DNA from: JAAZZIT01 sp964480525
GTDB taxonomy: Bacteria; Bacillota; Clostridia; Oscillospirales; Ruminococcaceae
Length of the DNA: 64,000 nt
Assembly (NCBI GenBank): GCA_964480525.1
Contig: CAYZOV010000003.1
Coordinates: 48,441 to 112,440, forward strand
Direction of reading: 5' to 3'
Each line of letters begins with the position of its first letter. The stretch's first letter is position 1. Shown here piece by piece: positions 35,031 through 43,089 of this stretch. A program made the position numbers and the translations under genes. A model generated the notes under the pieces. It did not search any database. It saw only the letters and a program-made list of their open reading frames with translations, and was not told the DNA's origin.

Positions 35031-36368
35031 ATGAAAGATGAAAAGACTAATGTAACTCAAACAACTGAAAACGAAAATGAAAAGAAGCGAAATAAGATTA
35101 TAGCTTTGATTGCAGCTTTGCTTATGGCAGGTGTTATTACTTTTGCTACGGCTAAGGCTATGGCTAACTCTCACGGAATTTCAATGGACGAAATTGAAAA
35201 GAACACTACTACTTCCCAAGCAGTTACCACTACCGCACCAACAACGACAACAGCTCCATCAACATACGGAGAATACAACATTGACTGGACGGTAACGACA
35301 ACTGAAGGACAGACATTCGCTGTAACAAACAAGGAAACCGTAATCTACACAGAAAGCAATACCGAGAGCGAGCAAGTAGCTACTTTGCCAGAGGGAACAC
35401 AGCTTATCGTAGATGCTGAAAGCGAAGAAAACGGATTTACACAGGTAACAACCACAACAGGCGAAACAGGATATGTGTCGTCATCAAGCGTGTTGGACGT
35501 AAATGCTCAGACAACAACGCCAGTTGTGACAACAGTTCCGACAAATACCTCTGCTCCTGCAACTACAACAGTAGTAGCGACGACCACACCAAAAACCACC
35601 ACAACAGTTACAAGCAAGAAGCCTACCACTACAACCACAACAACATCAAAGAAAAACACAACCACCACTAAGAAGAAAACAACGACTACGACAACCACAA
35701 AGAAAAAGGACAATTCGTCAAGCAACAGCTCGGTAAAGGGCGTAACCAAGTGGATTGGGTGGGAAACACACGGATTCACAGTAGGCAAAAATCTTGACTG
35801 GTGGGACAACGAGTATGACGTGGTACTCAAAGAAGGCGACCAGATTACAGCATACGAAACAGTAACAGTAAACACCAAGAACGGTGGGGACAGAACTCTC
35901 ACAAAGGTAAAGATGTCAAACGGCAAATACACATATGTACTCGCAAGCGAAATCGTAGACGAAAAGCCATACATCGTAGAAATCACCGAATCAGATGTAA
36001 AAAAGCTTTGTGCTGAATTGCAGGAGTATTCAAATAGCATTTTTACCAAGCAGAATGACTATTCGCCAAAGGACACCGAGTGGATGGTAGAAAAGGAAAA
36101 TGGTGACGGCTACCGTTGGGGAACATATGCCGAATATATCTCAAAGAAAACCCCCTCCAACAGCTCGTGGCATATTGTGTCTAACTGGTATGCAAAGCAA
36201 CGTTCGCAAAATGGTATTACAACATATGAAAAGAAACTAAAAGCATTAAAAGACTCAATCGCATATGAATACACATATCTACCAAATAGCCACCAAGTAA
36301 TTTACTATGAAAAAAATACCGACCCATATTCAGGAGAAGAAAGATTTCAGATTTACTTCCTTTATTAG
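35031..36368 (+). CDS. Membrane-anchored SH3-domain protein with Thr-rich linker
   Basis: About 445 residues. A short cytoplasmic Lys/Glu-rich head, one membrane helix (about 24-42), then a bacterial SH3 domain (about 88-150, ending TGETGYVSSSSVLD), a long Thr/Lys linker (about 160-240), a second SH3-like domain, and the C-terminal module TESDVKKLCAELQEYSNS to IYFLY shared with the upstream paralogue. SH3b domains usually bind peptidoglycan. ATG 35031 has AAAGGAG seven bases upstream; the longer frame from 35001 does not. A small hairpin GTCAGC/GCTGAC lies at 34991-35008. Function is unknown; a wall-associated role is inferred. Confidence 0.82.
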   Translation: MKDEKTNVTQTTENENEKKRNKIIALIAALLMAGVITFATAKAMANSHGISMDEIEKNTTTSQAVTTTAPTTTTAPSTYGEYNIDWTVTTTEGQTFAVTNKETVIYTESNTESEQVATLPEGTQLIVDAESEENGFTQVTTTTGETGYVSSSSVLDVNAQTTTPVVTTVPTNTSAPATTTVVATTTPKTTTTVTSKKPTTTTTTTSKKNTTTTKKKTTTTTTTKKKDNSSSNSSVKGVTKWIGWETHGFTVGKNLDWWDNEYDVVLKEGDQITAYETVTVNTKNGGDRTLTKVKMSNGKYTYVLASEIVDEKPYIVEITESDVKKLCAELQEYSNSIFTKQNDYSPKDTEWMVEKENGDGYRWGTYAEYISKKTPSNSSWHIVSNWYAKQRSQNGITTYEKKLKALKDSIAYEYTYLPNSHQVIYYEKNTDPYSGEERFQIYFLY

Positions 36369-36387
36369 ACAAAATATATAGATTCAC

Positions 36388-36470
36388 TTGACTAACTTGT
36401 CAATATATGATACAATGATTATAGTCAACAGAAAAATAACGTGCCTGCAAGCTTTTTCATCTGTTGACTA
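36388..36470 (+). ncRNA. Promoter-driven hairpin, possible small RNA
   Basis: TTGACT (36388-36393), 17 bases, TACAAT (36411-36416), then at the expected start a perfect 11-bp stem TAGTCAACAGA (36422-36432) with TCTGTTGACTA (36460-36470) around a 27-base loop. No T run follows, so the 3' end is unclear. No ORF is present. It could be the 5' part of the RNA locus that follows or a separate element. Confidence 0.4.
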
Positions 36471-36490
36471 CAAGAATATTATGTTGACAA

Positions 36491-36542
36491 AAAGTAAATA
36501 TTTACTTTCCCACTTGACCTTTTAGTCGAAATATGATATAAT
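36491..36542 (+). promoter_or_regulatory. Promoter of the structured RNA, with an 18-bp palindrome
   Basis: TTGACC (36514-36519), 17 bases, TATAAT (36537-36542). Five bases upstream of the -35 box, AAAGTAAATATTTACTTT (36491-36508) is a perfect palindrome, suited to bind a dimeric regulator. Confidence 0.7.
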
Positions 36543-36548
36543 TACCAA

Positions 36549-36752
36549 TACAAAGTATAATATATGCAAGTTTTCTTTTATATTGCGGGGTTCGTACTTG
36601 TATTTTGTAGTGGGATACAATCCCCACGGTTCGTGAGCGAAACGTACTGAATCACTTGTGTTTAACACCATGAAACTGGTACTAAACGTTGCAAAATGCG
36701 AATAGATTCGCATTTGGAATATTAGGGCATGACCCTTATTAAATATTTTTTT
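36549..36752 (+). ncRNA. Structured non-coding RNA of about 200 nt, class not proven
   Basis: It follows a strong promoter and ends in a terminator-like AGGG/CCCT hairpin with seven T (36746-36752). Helices seen: GGGG/CCCC (36587-36590, 36622-36625) enclosing TTGTAT/ATACAA (36598-36603, 36615-36620); GTTT-ACCA/TGGT-AAAC (36660-36687); AAATGCGAA/TTCGCATTT with a TAGA loop (36694-36715). TTCGTAC (36591-36597) can pair with GTACTGAA (36644-36651) as a pseudoknot. No convincing ORF. Size, pseudoknot and a nearby competence-type gene make the raiA-motif RNA my first guess; 6S RNA is the second. Neither could be checked. Confidence 0.6.
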
Positions 36753-36848
36753 AGTAGCTCTACTTTTCGATAAAATTTTGGTAAAATCAACCTAAAACTT
36801 GCACTCATTGAATATTTGAAACTATTAGACAAAGGTCGGTGGCAGAAT

Positions 36849-37559
36849 ATGAAAAAATCTCAAGGGTTTTCACTTGTGATTGTTTTATTGTTTGCCCTGA
36901 GTTTTGTCTTTTTGTCTTATATGCTTTCAAACGATAACAACACACAGATGAACATTGTCACAAAAGAAACCAAAGACGAAATAGAAACGGAATTTCCCAT
37001 AGATTTAAATGTAATCACCAAAGAACAGCTTCTTGAAATTGACGGAATAGGCGAAAAAATTGCCGATAGTATTATCGAATACCGCACCAAAAACGGAAAA
37101 TTTAACAACGTGGAAGAACTTATCAACATAAGCGGACTGGGCGAAAAGAGAATAGAAAAATTGAAAGAATATGTTTATGTAGAAAATCCTGTTTATACAG
37201 AAATAATAACCACAACAACCGTTAAGACCACGCCTACAGAGGTTTCTAAGACTGCAACCACAACAACCAAAGTTACTACCGCAAAAGTGACCACAACAAA
37301 AACGACTTCAAAAGCGACCACTACAACGGCGGTGAAAACACGCACTTTTGTAAACATTAACACAGCTTCGTTTGAAGAAATCCGTGACGGACTGCTCTTA
37401 ACCGACCAACAGGCAATGGCTATTGTGGAACTTAGAAATAACATAGGTTATTTTTCAAATCCTCTTGAAATTCTTTATGCTACAAAACCTGATTCAGAAA
37501 AAGAAATGTTTTCGTTTGAAGATTATAATAAATTTAAAGATTATGTTTTAATTGAATAA
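36849..37559 (+). CDS. ComEA-like helix-hairpin-helix protein, membrane anchored
   Basis: About 236 residues. An N-terminal membrane helix (about 7-27) is followed by a helix-hairpin-helix pair (about 55-110: LNVITKEQLLEIDGIGEKIADSI, ISGLGEKRIEKLKEYV), a Thr/Lys linker, and a second, more divergent HhH unit that begins VNINTASFEEI. ComEA binds double-stranded DNA outside the membrane during transformation, and comEC is also in this window. Two HhH units joined by a Thr linker is unusual for ComEA. ATG 36849 follows GGTGG; the longer frame from 36816 has no site. Confidence 0.75.
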   Translation: MKKSQGFSLVIVLLFALSFVFLSYMLSNDNNTQMNIVTKETKDEIETEFPIDLNVITKEQLLEIDGIGEKIADSIIEYRTKNGKFNNVEELINISGLGEKRIEKLKEYVYVENPVYTEIITTTTVKTTPTEVSKTATTTTKVTTAKVTTTKTTSKATTTTAVKTRTFVNINTASFEEIRDGLLLTDQQAMAIVELRNNIGYFSNPLEILYATKPDSEKEMFSFEDYNKFKDYVLIE

Positions 37560-37561
37560 TT

Positions 37562-37592
37562 AAAGACGCTGATTTTTTCGGCGTCTTTTTTG
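37562..37592 (+). terminator. Terminator after the ComEA-like gene
   Basis: AAAGACGC (37562-37569) pairs with GCGTCTTT (37581-37588), with extra inner pairs, then a T run. Confidence 0.85.
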
Positions 37593-37697
37593 TAACAACA
37601 AATTGAAGAACGTCATTTATTCGTGTAATAATTTTACTTTAATGGTTACAGAAATAATACAAATTATTTCGTAAATCAAACAAAAACCGAATATCGG

Positions 37698-37726
37698 TTG
37701 ACATTACTAAAATATACTGTTATGAT
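37698..37726 (+). promoter_or_regulatory. Pseudokinase gene promoter
   Basis: TTGACA (37698-37703), 17 bases, TATGAT (37721-37726). Start near 37733 and AAGGAGG at 37747-37753 follow. Confidence 0.7.
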
Positions 37727-37760
37727 AACATTATATATTACATTTGAAGGAGGAATTACT

Positions 37761-39548
37761 TTGGCTGAAAATATGGGGCTTTGTCTGGGTTGTATGAATA
37801 AGCTTGATATTAACGGATTGTGTAATCATTGTGATTATGACCCTAAAACACCACAGGCTAAGTCTTACCTTAAAGCCGGAACGGTTCTGGACGATAGATA
37901 TATTGTAGGTAGAATTTTATCCTTTAATGGCGAAGGTGTTTCGTATATCGGTTATGATAAAGTAGCCAGCGAAAAAGTCGTCGTTAGAGAATATTTTCCT
38001 GACACACTTTGCAGACGTGCCGAGGACAGCGACAGAATAATCGTAAATCAGGATTGCCTTGCAAAATACAAAACTTTTATGTCGGAATTTGCAGAAGTAT
38101 ACAAAGTTCTTTCAAGATTAAGAAATCTTCCGCATATTGTTCCTGCAGTTGATTTGTTTGCACAAAACAATACTACTTATGCGGTTTTGGAATACGTTGA
38201 GGGCGTTTCGTTGAAGAAATTTTTACAGGAAAATTCCGGCACATTAAGTTGGGAACAGGTTAAACGGATTTTTCCGCCTATTTTCACAACCCTTAGCATT
38301 ATTCATAATGCGGGAATTGTACATAGAGGAATTTGTTCGGACAATATTCTTGTAACCGTCAAGGGAGAACTTAAACTTATAGGATTTTGTATCAGCTCTA
38401 TCAGAACCATAAATACCGAGCTTAATTCCGAACTTTATTCCGGATATGCCGCTCCTGAACAGTATACTTCGCTTGATTGGCAGGGAACATGGACTGATGT
38501 ATATTCAATTTGCGCTGTTTTGTACAGAATCTTAACGGGAACATTACCGCCTGAAGCACATTCCAGAGTTAATAACGACAGGATAATCGAACCAATACGA
38601 ATTAACCCGTCAATACCTTATAATGTTTCGCAGGTAATTATGGAAGGCTTAACTGTTAAAGGAAATCAAAGAATCCAGTCAATAACCGAACTTGTAACAA
38701 AACTTTTTGAACAACCTCAATATGTGGAACACACCAAAGGCGCAACCCAAACTATTCCGATTACAAAAGTGGTTCCGAAAGAAAACGAAGCTTCTGCTTC
38801 AAAATCCGACGACAATTTTAAAACTATGTTGCCTACGATTTTGAGTGTTTCGGTTGTTGTTGTAATTATGTTTTTGGCGGTATTTTTGATTTATCAGATT
38901 TTCTTTGCAAAAGGCGCAAGTGATGATAACAAAAGCACAACTACAACTCCGCCACAGACCTCGTACACAATACAGACGATTACAACGCCTAATATAACTA
39001 CGACAACTTCACCGCAAAATACACAGTTAGAACTTGGAAAAGGCGCTATTATGCCTAATGTTGTTAATCAGTATTACGAAAGCGTCAAGGCACTTTTGGA
39101 AAGAGATTTTGTTGTTGAATTTGCATATGAATATTCAAGCGAATATTTAACCGGCGTTATTATGAAACAAAGTATCGACCCTGATACCGAATATTCACCT
39201 GAAAACAAAAACAAGCTTGTAATTACTCTTTCGCAAGGTCCTGAATCGGTTATGATTCCTGATTATAAGGGTCTTACAAAGAATCAGTATATTGCAAAAC
39301 TTGACGAATTAAAAATCAAATATACTGTTGTTAATTATGAAACAACAAGCGTATCTGAAGGAATCGTAGCGGGTGTTGACAAAAAGGTAGGAGAATATAT
39401 CAGTATTAAAAATGCCGAAGTGCTGACTGTCAGCGTGGCGGTTAAGCCTGTTGAAAGCAGCTCGGATTCAAATAGCGAAAAGGATAATTCTCAATCTTCG
39501 TCAAATGAAAACACATCTTCGGGCGACGATTCTTCTGCAACAAACTAA
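37761..39548 (+). CDS. Zinc-ribbon pseudokinase with PASTA ectodomain
   Basis: About 595 residues. Order: CLGCMNKLDINGLCNHC zinc ribbon (about 7-25), Ser/Thr kinase fold (about 40-300), linker, membrane helix (about 352-378), Thr linker, two PASTA repeats (about 425-560) and a Ser-rich tail. The kinase fold keeps the hinge, APE-type AAPEQY and DVYSICAVLY, but all three catalytic residues are changed: VAIK Lys is Arg (VVVREYF), HRD is HRG, and DFG is GFC. So it probably cannot phosphorylate and acts as a sensor or scaffold; PASTA repeats bind muropeptides or lipid II in PrkC/Stk kinases. The start is TTG with AAGGAGG seven bases upstream. Confidence 0.85.
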   Translation: MAENMGLCLGCMNKLDINGLCNHCDYDPKTPQAKSYLKAGTVLDDRYIVGRILSFNGEGVSYIGYDKVASEKVVVREYFPDTLCRRAEDSDRIIVNQDCLAKYKTFMSEFAEVYKVLSRLRNLPHIVPAVDLFAQNNTTYAVLEYVEGVSLKKFLQENSGTLSWEQVKRIFPPIFTTLSIIHNAGIVHRGICSDNILVTVKGELKLIGFCISSIRTINTELNSELYSGYAAPEQYTSLDWQGTWTDVYSICAVLYRILTGTLPPEAHSRVNNDRIIEPIRINPSIPYNVSQVIMEGLTVKGNQRIQSITELVTKLFEQPQYVEHTKGATQTIPITKVVPKENEASASKSDDNFKTMLPTILSVSVVVVIMFLAVFLIYQIFFAKGASDDNKSTTTTPPQTSYTIQTITTPNITTTTSPQNTQLELGKGAIMPNVVNQYYESVKALLERDFVVEFAYEYSSEYLTGVIMKQSIDPDTEYSPENKNKLVITLSQGPESVMIPDYKGLTKNQYIAKLDELKIKYTVVNYETTSVSEGIVAGVDKKVGEYISIKNAEVLTVSVAVKPVESSSDSNSEKDNSQSSSNENTSSGDDSSATN

Positions 39549-39562
39549 AATATTAAAAAATG

Positions 39563-39595
39563 AAACTGCCGTTATTTTGTATCGGCAGTTTTATT
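39563..39595 (+). terminator. Terminator after the pseudokinase gene
   Basis: AAACTGCCG (39563-39571) pairs with CGGCAGTTT (39583-39591), then TTATT. Confidence 0.85.
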
Positions 39596-39670
39596 CGGGG
39601 AAAAATTGCCTAAAAATCGAAAAAATTAGTAATAAAAGTTATTTAAAATGTAAAGAAAACGTTTTTACTC

Positions 39671-39699
39671 TTGACTTTGAGATTTGTCTGTGATAAAAT
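39671..39699 (+). promoter_or_regulatory. pfkA promoter
   Basis: TTGACT (39671-39676), 17 bases, TAAAAT (39694-39699), about 58 bases before the ATG. Confidence 0.65.
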
Positions 39700-39756
39700 T
39701 AACGAAGATATTAAACTAACGATTTATGTATATATGTATGAGTGGAGGAATTTGTT

Positions 39757-40719
39757 ATGGCAAAAACTATCGGTGTACTTACAAGTGGCGGTGACGCTCC
39801 TGGAATGAACGCAGCTGTCAGAGCTGTTACCAGAGCTGCTCTTGCTAAGGGCATGAAAGTTTACGGTATCCGCAGAGGATATAACGGCTTGATTAACGGA
39901 GATATCGTTGAAATGAACGAAGATTCTGTTTCGGGAATCATCTCAAAAGGCGGTACTTGTCTTTTCACAGCCAGATGTAATGAGTTTAGATATCAAGAAG
40001 GTATCCTCAAAGGCAAAGCAAAATGCGAAGAACTTGGTATCGAAGGAATCGTTGTAATCGGCGGTGACGGTTCGTTCAGAGGTGCTGCCGACCTTTCTGC
40101 TGCAGGCATTAACTGTATCGGTATTCCTGGAACTATCGACAACGATATTAAATGTACTGAATACACAATCGGTTATGACACAGCTATGAACACAGCTATG
40201 GAAATGGTAGACAAGCTTAATGATACAGCTTCGTCACACGATAGATGTTCTGTTGTTGAAGTAATGGGAAGAAACGCAGGTTATCTTGCTGTAAACGTTG
40301 GTTGTGCTGTTGGCGCAGAAGCTGTTATCACACCTGAAGTACCGTTTGACCTTAACGACATTACAAAGAAGCTTGTTGACGCAAAGAACAAGGGCAAAAC
40401 ACACTTTGTAATTGTTGTTGCTGAAGGTGTAGGCAATTCGGAAAACATTGCAAGAACAATTCAGGACACAACAGGAATCGAAGCAAGAGCAACTATTCTC
40501 GGACACGTTCAGAGAGGTGGTTCACCAACTTGCAGAGATAGAGTAAACGCAACAAAAATGGGTTGTTATGCTGTTGACCTTCTTGAACAGGGAATCGGCA
40601 ACAGAGTTGTTGGCATGATGAACAACAAGATTTATGATGTTGATATTCAGGAAGCACTCGCTATGACAAAACCATTTGAACAGGAAACATACGACGCAGT
40701 TGTTACAACAGCGTTCTAA
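39757..40719 (+). CDS. pfkA: ATP-dependent 6-phosphofructokinase
   Basis: About 320 residues, the standard bacterial length. GVLTSGGDAPGMNAAVRAV begins the ATP site, VIGGDGSFRGAADL follows, GIPGTIDNDI holds the catalytic Asp, VEVMGRNAGYLA and GHVQRGGSP line the sugar phosphate site. The Gly before DGS and the GGDGS form indicate ATP rather than pyrophosphate use. ATG 39757 follows GTGGAGG; a longer frame from 39742 overlaps that site. Confidence 0.95.
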   Translation: MAKTIGVLTSGGDAPGMNAAVRAVTRAALAKGMKVYGIRRGYNGLINGDIVEMNEDSVSGIISKGGTCLFTARCNEFRYQEGILKGKAKCEELGIEGIVVIGGDGSFRGAADLSAAGINCIGIPGTIDNDIKCTEYTIGYDTAMNTAMEMVDKLNDTASSHDRCSVVEVMGRNAGYLAVNVGCAVGAEAVITPEVPFDLNDITKKLVDAKNKGKTHFVIVVAEGVGNSENIARTIQDTTGIEARATILGHVQRGGSPTCRDRVNATKMGCYAVDLLEQGIGNRVVGMMNNKIYDVDIQEALAMTKPFEQETYDAVVTTAF

Positions 40720-40732
40720 ATTTGATTTTTCA

Positions 40733-40837
40733 CATTCCAGAGTAGAAAACCAAGCGTTAAGTGTCGCACAGACGGGGAGTTGTTGTGCGAACGAAAGGAA
40801 TTTTTCTTGCGGTTTGGTTTTCGCATCCCGCTGAATG
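40733..40837 (+). promoter_or_regulatory. Tetrahydrofolate riboswitch
   Basis: The segment holds the conserved THF riboswitch core in order: AGAGTAGA, GCGTTAAGTG, GGGGAGTTGTTG, AACGAA, GCGGT and CGCATCCCGCT. The closing stem pairs CATTC-c-AG (40733-40740) with CTGAATG (40831-40837). Just downstream ATGTATAA (overlapping the stem) can pair with TTATACAT, a likely expression platform before the folT ribosome site. Binding of THF would lower folate uptake. Confidence 0.88.
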
Positions 40838-40915
40838 TATAATCGTAGCTTTTCATCAAAGCCCTTTATACATCTAAAGGAGTTGTACTCGTATTTGTAT
40901 CAAGGAGGTATTTTA

Positions 40916-41527
40916 ATGAAAAGCTTTTTTCTTATGTTTTCACAGTCGGCAAATGAAATGAAGAAAATTTCGACTTTGACTGTTTGCGGAATGATGATGG
41001 CACTTTCTATTGTGCTTAGAAATCTGGCGCTTAATATTACGGCAGATTTGCGCATAACTTTTTCTTTTTTCGGAATTATGGTTATTGCAATGCTTTATGG
41101 TCCCGTTGTGTGCGTTATTGCAAATGTGGGCGTTGATGTTCTGGGGTATTTCCTAGACGGTTTTAAAGCCAGAGATTATAATTTCGGACTTTTGGCTGTC
41201 AAAATACTAATGGCGTTAATTTACGGCATAATTCTATATAATAAGTCTACAGGAAAATCAATTATCATCAGCGGAATAATCGCCAGAATTATAGTTGTTA
41301 TTCTGTGTAATCTTGTTCTTAATTCCTGCGTGCTTTATTATTGTTACACAAATAGAAATTTCCCGTTCATGACAGTAGGAGAATGGAATGCTTTTAAAAT
41401 TTGGTTTACGCCACGTCTGGTAAAAAACGTCGTTATGTTGCCTATAGAAATGGCAATGATAGCTTTTTTACTGCCCGCTGTAAAAACCGCCTATAATAGA
41501 GTTTTTAAAAAAGCTTCAGCTTTATAA
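40916..41527 (+). CDS. folT: Folate ECF transporter S component FolT
   Basis: About 203 residues with six membrane helices and the S-component pattern KISTLTVCGMMMALSIVLRN near the N-terminus, then ADLRITFSFFGIMVIAMLYGP and GVDVLGYFL. S components capture a vitamin and dock on the shared EcfT/EcfA module. The THF riboswitch upstream identifies folate as the substrate. ATG 40916 has AAGGAGG seven bases upstream; an earlier in-frame ATG at 40835 lies in the riboswitch. Confidence 0.9.
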   Translation: MKSFFLMFSQSANEMKKISTLTVCGMMMALSIVLRNLALNITADLRITFSFFGIMVIAMLYGPVVCVIANVGVDVLGYFLDGFKARDYNFGLLAVKILMALIYGIILYNKSTGKSIIISGIIARIIVVILCNLVLNSCVLYYCYTNRNFPFMTVGEWNAFKIWFTPRLVKNVVMLPIEMAMIAFLLPAVKTAYNRVFKKASAL

Positions 41528-41561
41528 GTTTGAAAATTAGGTGAAATTATCTTAAAAATAC

Positions 41562-41590
41562 TTGCTTTATTGTGCATTTTGTCGTATAAT
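41562..41590 (+). promoter_or_regulatory. proC promoter
   Basis: TTGCTT (41562-41567), 17 bases, TATAAT (41585-41590); start about 35 bases before the ATG. Confidence 0.65.
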
Positions 41591-41631
41591 ATAGTAGGTA
41601 TTTATTTTTTACTGAAAGGAAGTTTTTTCTT

Positions 41632-42429
41632 ATGATAAATGTAGGTTTCGTTGGGGCAGGCAATATGGGATTTGCCATAATGAAAGGGGTTAGTGAATAT
41701 AACCTCGGTGATATTTCTCTTTTTGCATATGACCTTGATACCGAAAAACTTGCAAAACTTTCGCAATATGGCGTTAAATCCTGCGACAGCATTAAAGACG
41801 TTTTTGAGAAATGTAAATATGTATTTTTGGCAATTAAACCGCAACAGCTTGACGACGTTTTGGAAGAATGTAAAAACAGCGTTACAGAAAACACCGTTAT
41901 GGTTTCAATTTGTGCGGGAATAACAGGGGAATACCTTAAATCTAAAACTATTCCTAATGCAAAAACGGTTCTTGTAATGCCGAATACACCGCTTCTTCTC
42001 GGTGAGGGTGCAACCGCTCTTGCAAAAGTAGAGCCAACATCTGACGAAGAATTTAAGCTTGTTTGCGATATTTTTTCGGCTTGCGGAAAAATCGCAGTTA
42101 TCGATAAAGAAAAAATGAAAGAAATTATTGCCATAAACGGCTCCGGACCTGCGTTTATTTATCTTTACGCAAAAGCATTTATTGACTATGCAAAAAGCGT
42201 TGAAATTGAAGAAAATGTTGCAAAGGATTTGTTTGCGCAGACTTTGATTGGCTCTGCGAAGATGATTACGGACAGCGGATATACTCTTGACGAACTTATT
42301 ACAATGGTTTCATCAAAGGGCGGAACAACTATCGCAGGACTTGAAAAACTCAGAGAGGGCAATTTGGAAAACACAGTAGATAATTGCTGTAAAGCTTGTA
42401 CTAAAAGAGCCTACGAACTTTCAAAATAG
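41632..42429 (+). CDS. proC: Pyrroline-5-carboxylate reductase
   Basis: 265 residues. VGFVGAGNMGFAIMKGV is the NAD(P) site, FLAIKPQQL and RVMPNTP-like VLVMPNTPLLLGEG follow, and AINGSGPAFIYL with GGTTIAGL is the C-terminal dimerisation signature. It catalyses the last step of proline synthesis. GAAAGGAAG precedes the start. The two downstream membrane-protein genes may share its transcript. Confidence 0.95.
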   Translation: MINVGFVGAGNMGFAIMKGVSEYNLGDISLFAYDLDTEKLAKLSQYGVKSCDSIKDVFEKCKYVFLAIKPQQLDDVLEECKNSVTENTVMVSICAGITGEYLKSKTIPNAKTVLVMPNTPLLLGEGATALAKVEPTSDEEFKLVCDIFSACGKIAVIDKEKMKEIIAINGSGPAFIYLYAKAFIDYAKSVEIEENVAKDLFAQTLIGSAKMITDSGYTLDELITMVSSKGGTTIAGLEKLREGNLENTVDNCCKACTKRAYELSK

Positions 42430-42483
42430 AATATTTTCCTAAGACAAGCATATATTTTACTATCTTAAATCGGGAGTAAATTT

Positions 42484-43062
42484 ATGCGAGTTAAAGAAAA
42501 GATTTTTATTAAAAACAATGCTTTTGAAATTGTATATTTATCCGTAATTCTTTCGGGAATTGTCGCCACAACGTTGCTTTTTTTGTTGGATTTAAAAGCT
42601 TATATTTTTCAGCAAAGTGTTCTTGTAGAAATTCAAGGAAAAATGGATTTTTTGATGATGTTTGCTAAGAGCTTTTTGCAAAATTCATGTTACATAGCGG
42701 TGTTGTTTATGTGCGGATTTTCGGCGGTTTTACAACCGATAATTTTTGCTTGCGGTTTTTTCAAAGGCGTTCAAATGGCAATTTCTATATTGTCCCTTTA
42801 TCAACAAAACGGCATTAACGGAATTGCTTTATCTTTTGTGTTGATAATTATACCGTCGTTCTTTATAATTTTTGCACTTGTTGTCGGGGGCAGAGAAGCG
42901 TTTAATTTTTCCTGCAACCTTGCAGGGGCAGTTTTTACCGAAAAAAACTTTATAGGTTTAAAATATGCTTCAAAACTGTACGGAGTTAAGTTTTTAATTC
43001 TTGAAGCTTTTGTGGCAATTGGCGTTTTATCAAAGTGTTTTATAATTTTTTTACTACAATAA
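42484..43062 (+). CDS. spoIIM: Stage II sporulation protein M-like membrane protein
   Basis: 192 residues with five hydrophobic segments. The pattern, a first helix with SGIVATTLLFL, an amphipathic outside loop, then FMCGFSAVLQPIIFACGFFKGVQMAISI and LIIIPSFFIIFALVVGGREAF, resembles SpoIIM (DUF95 family), part of the SpoIIDMP complex in forespore engulfment. Residue identity cannot be measured here, so the assignment rests on topology and the glycine/phenylalanine signature. It lies between proC and a DUF624 gene. GGGAGT precedes the ATG. Confidence 0.6.
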   Translation: MRVKEKIFIKNNAFEIVYLSVILSGIVATTLLFLLDLKAYIFQQSVLVEIQGKMDFLMMFAKSFLQNSCYIAVLFMCGFSAVLQPIIFACGFFKGVQMAISILSLYQQNGINGIALSFVLIIIPSFFIIFALVVGGREAFNFSCNLAGAVFTEKNFIGLKYASKLYGVKFLILEAFVAIGVLSKCFIIFLLQ

Positions 43063-43089
43063 TCAATATTTTTAGGAGTGTTTAAACTA

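Noticed and set aside
34040..35710. ACA/ACC-rich repeats that look like a tandem or CRISPR-type repeat
   Set aside because: They are irregular Thr codons inside open frames, with no constant repeat or spacer unit.
36522..36713. 63-codon minus-strand frame across the structured RNA
   Set aside because: No ribosome site, and the region has a plus-strand promoter, helices and terminator of an RNA gene.
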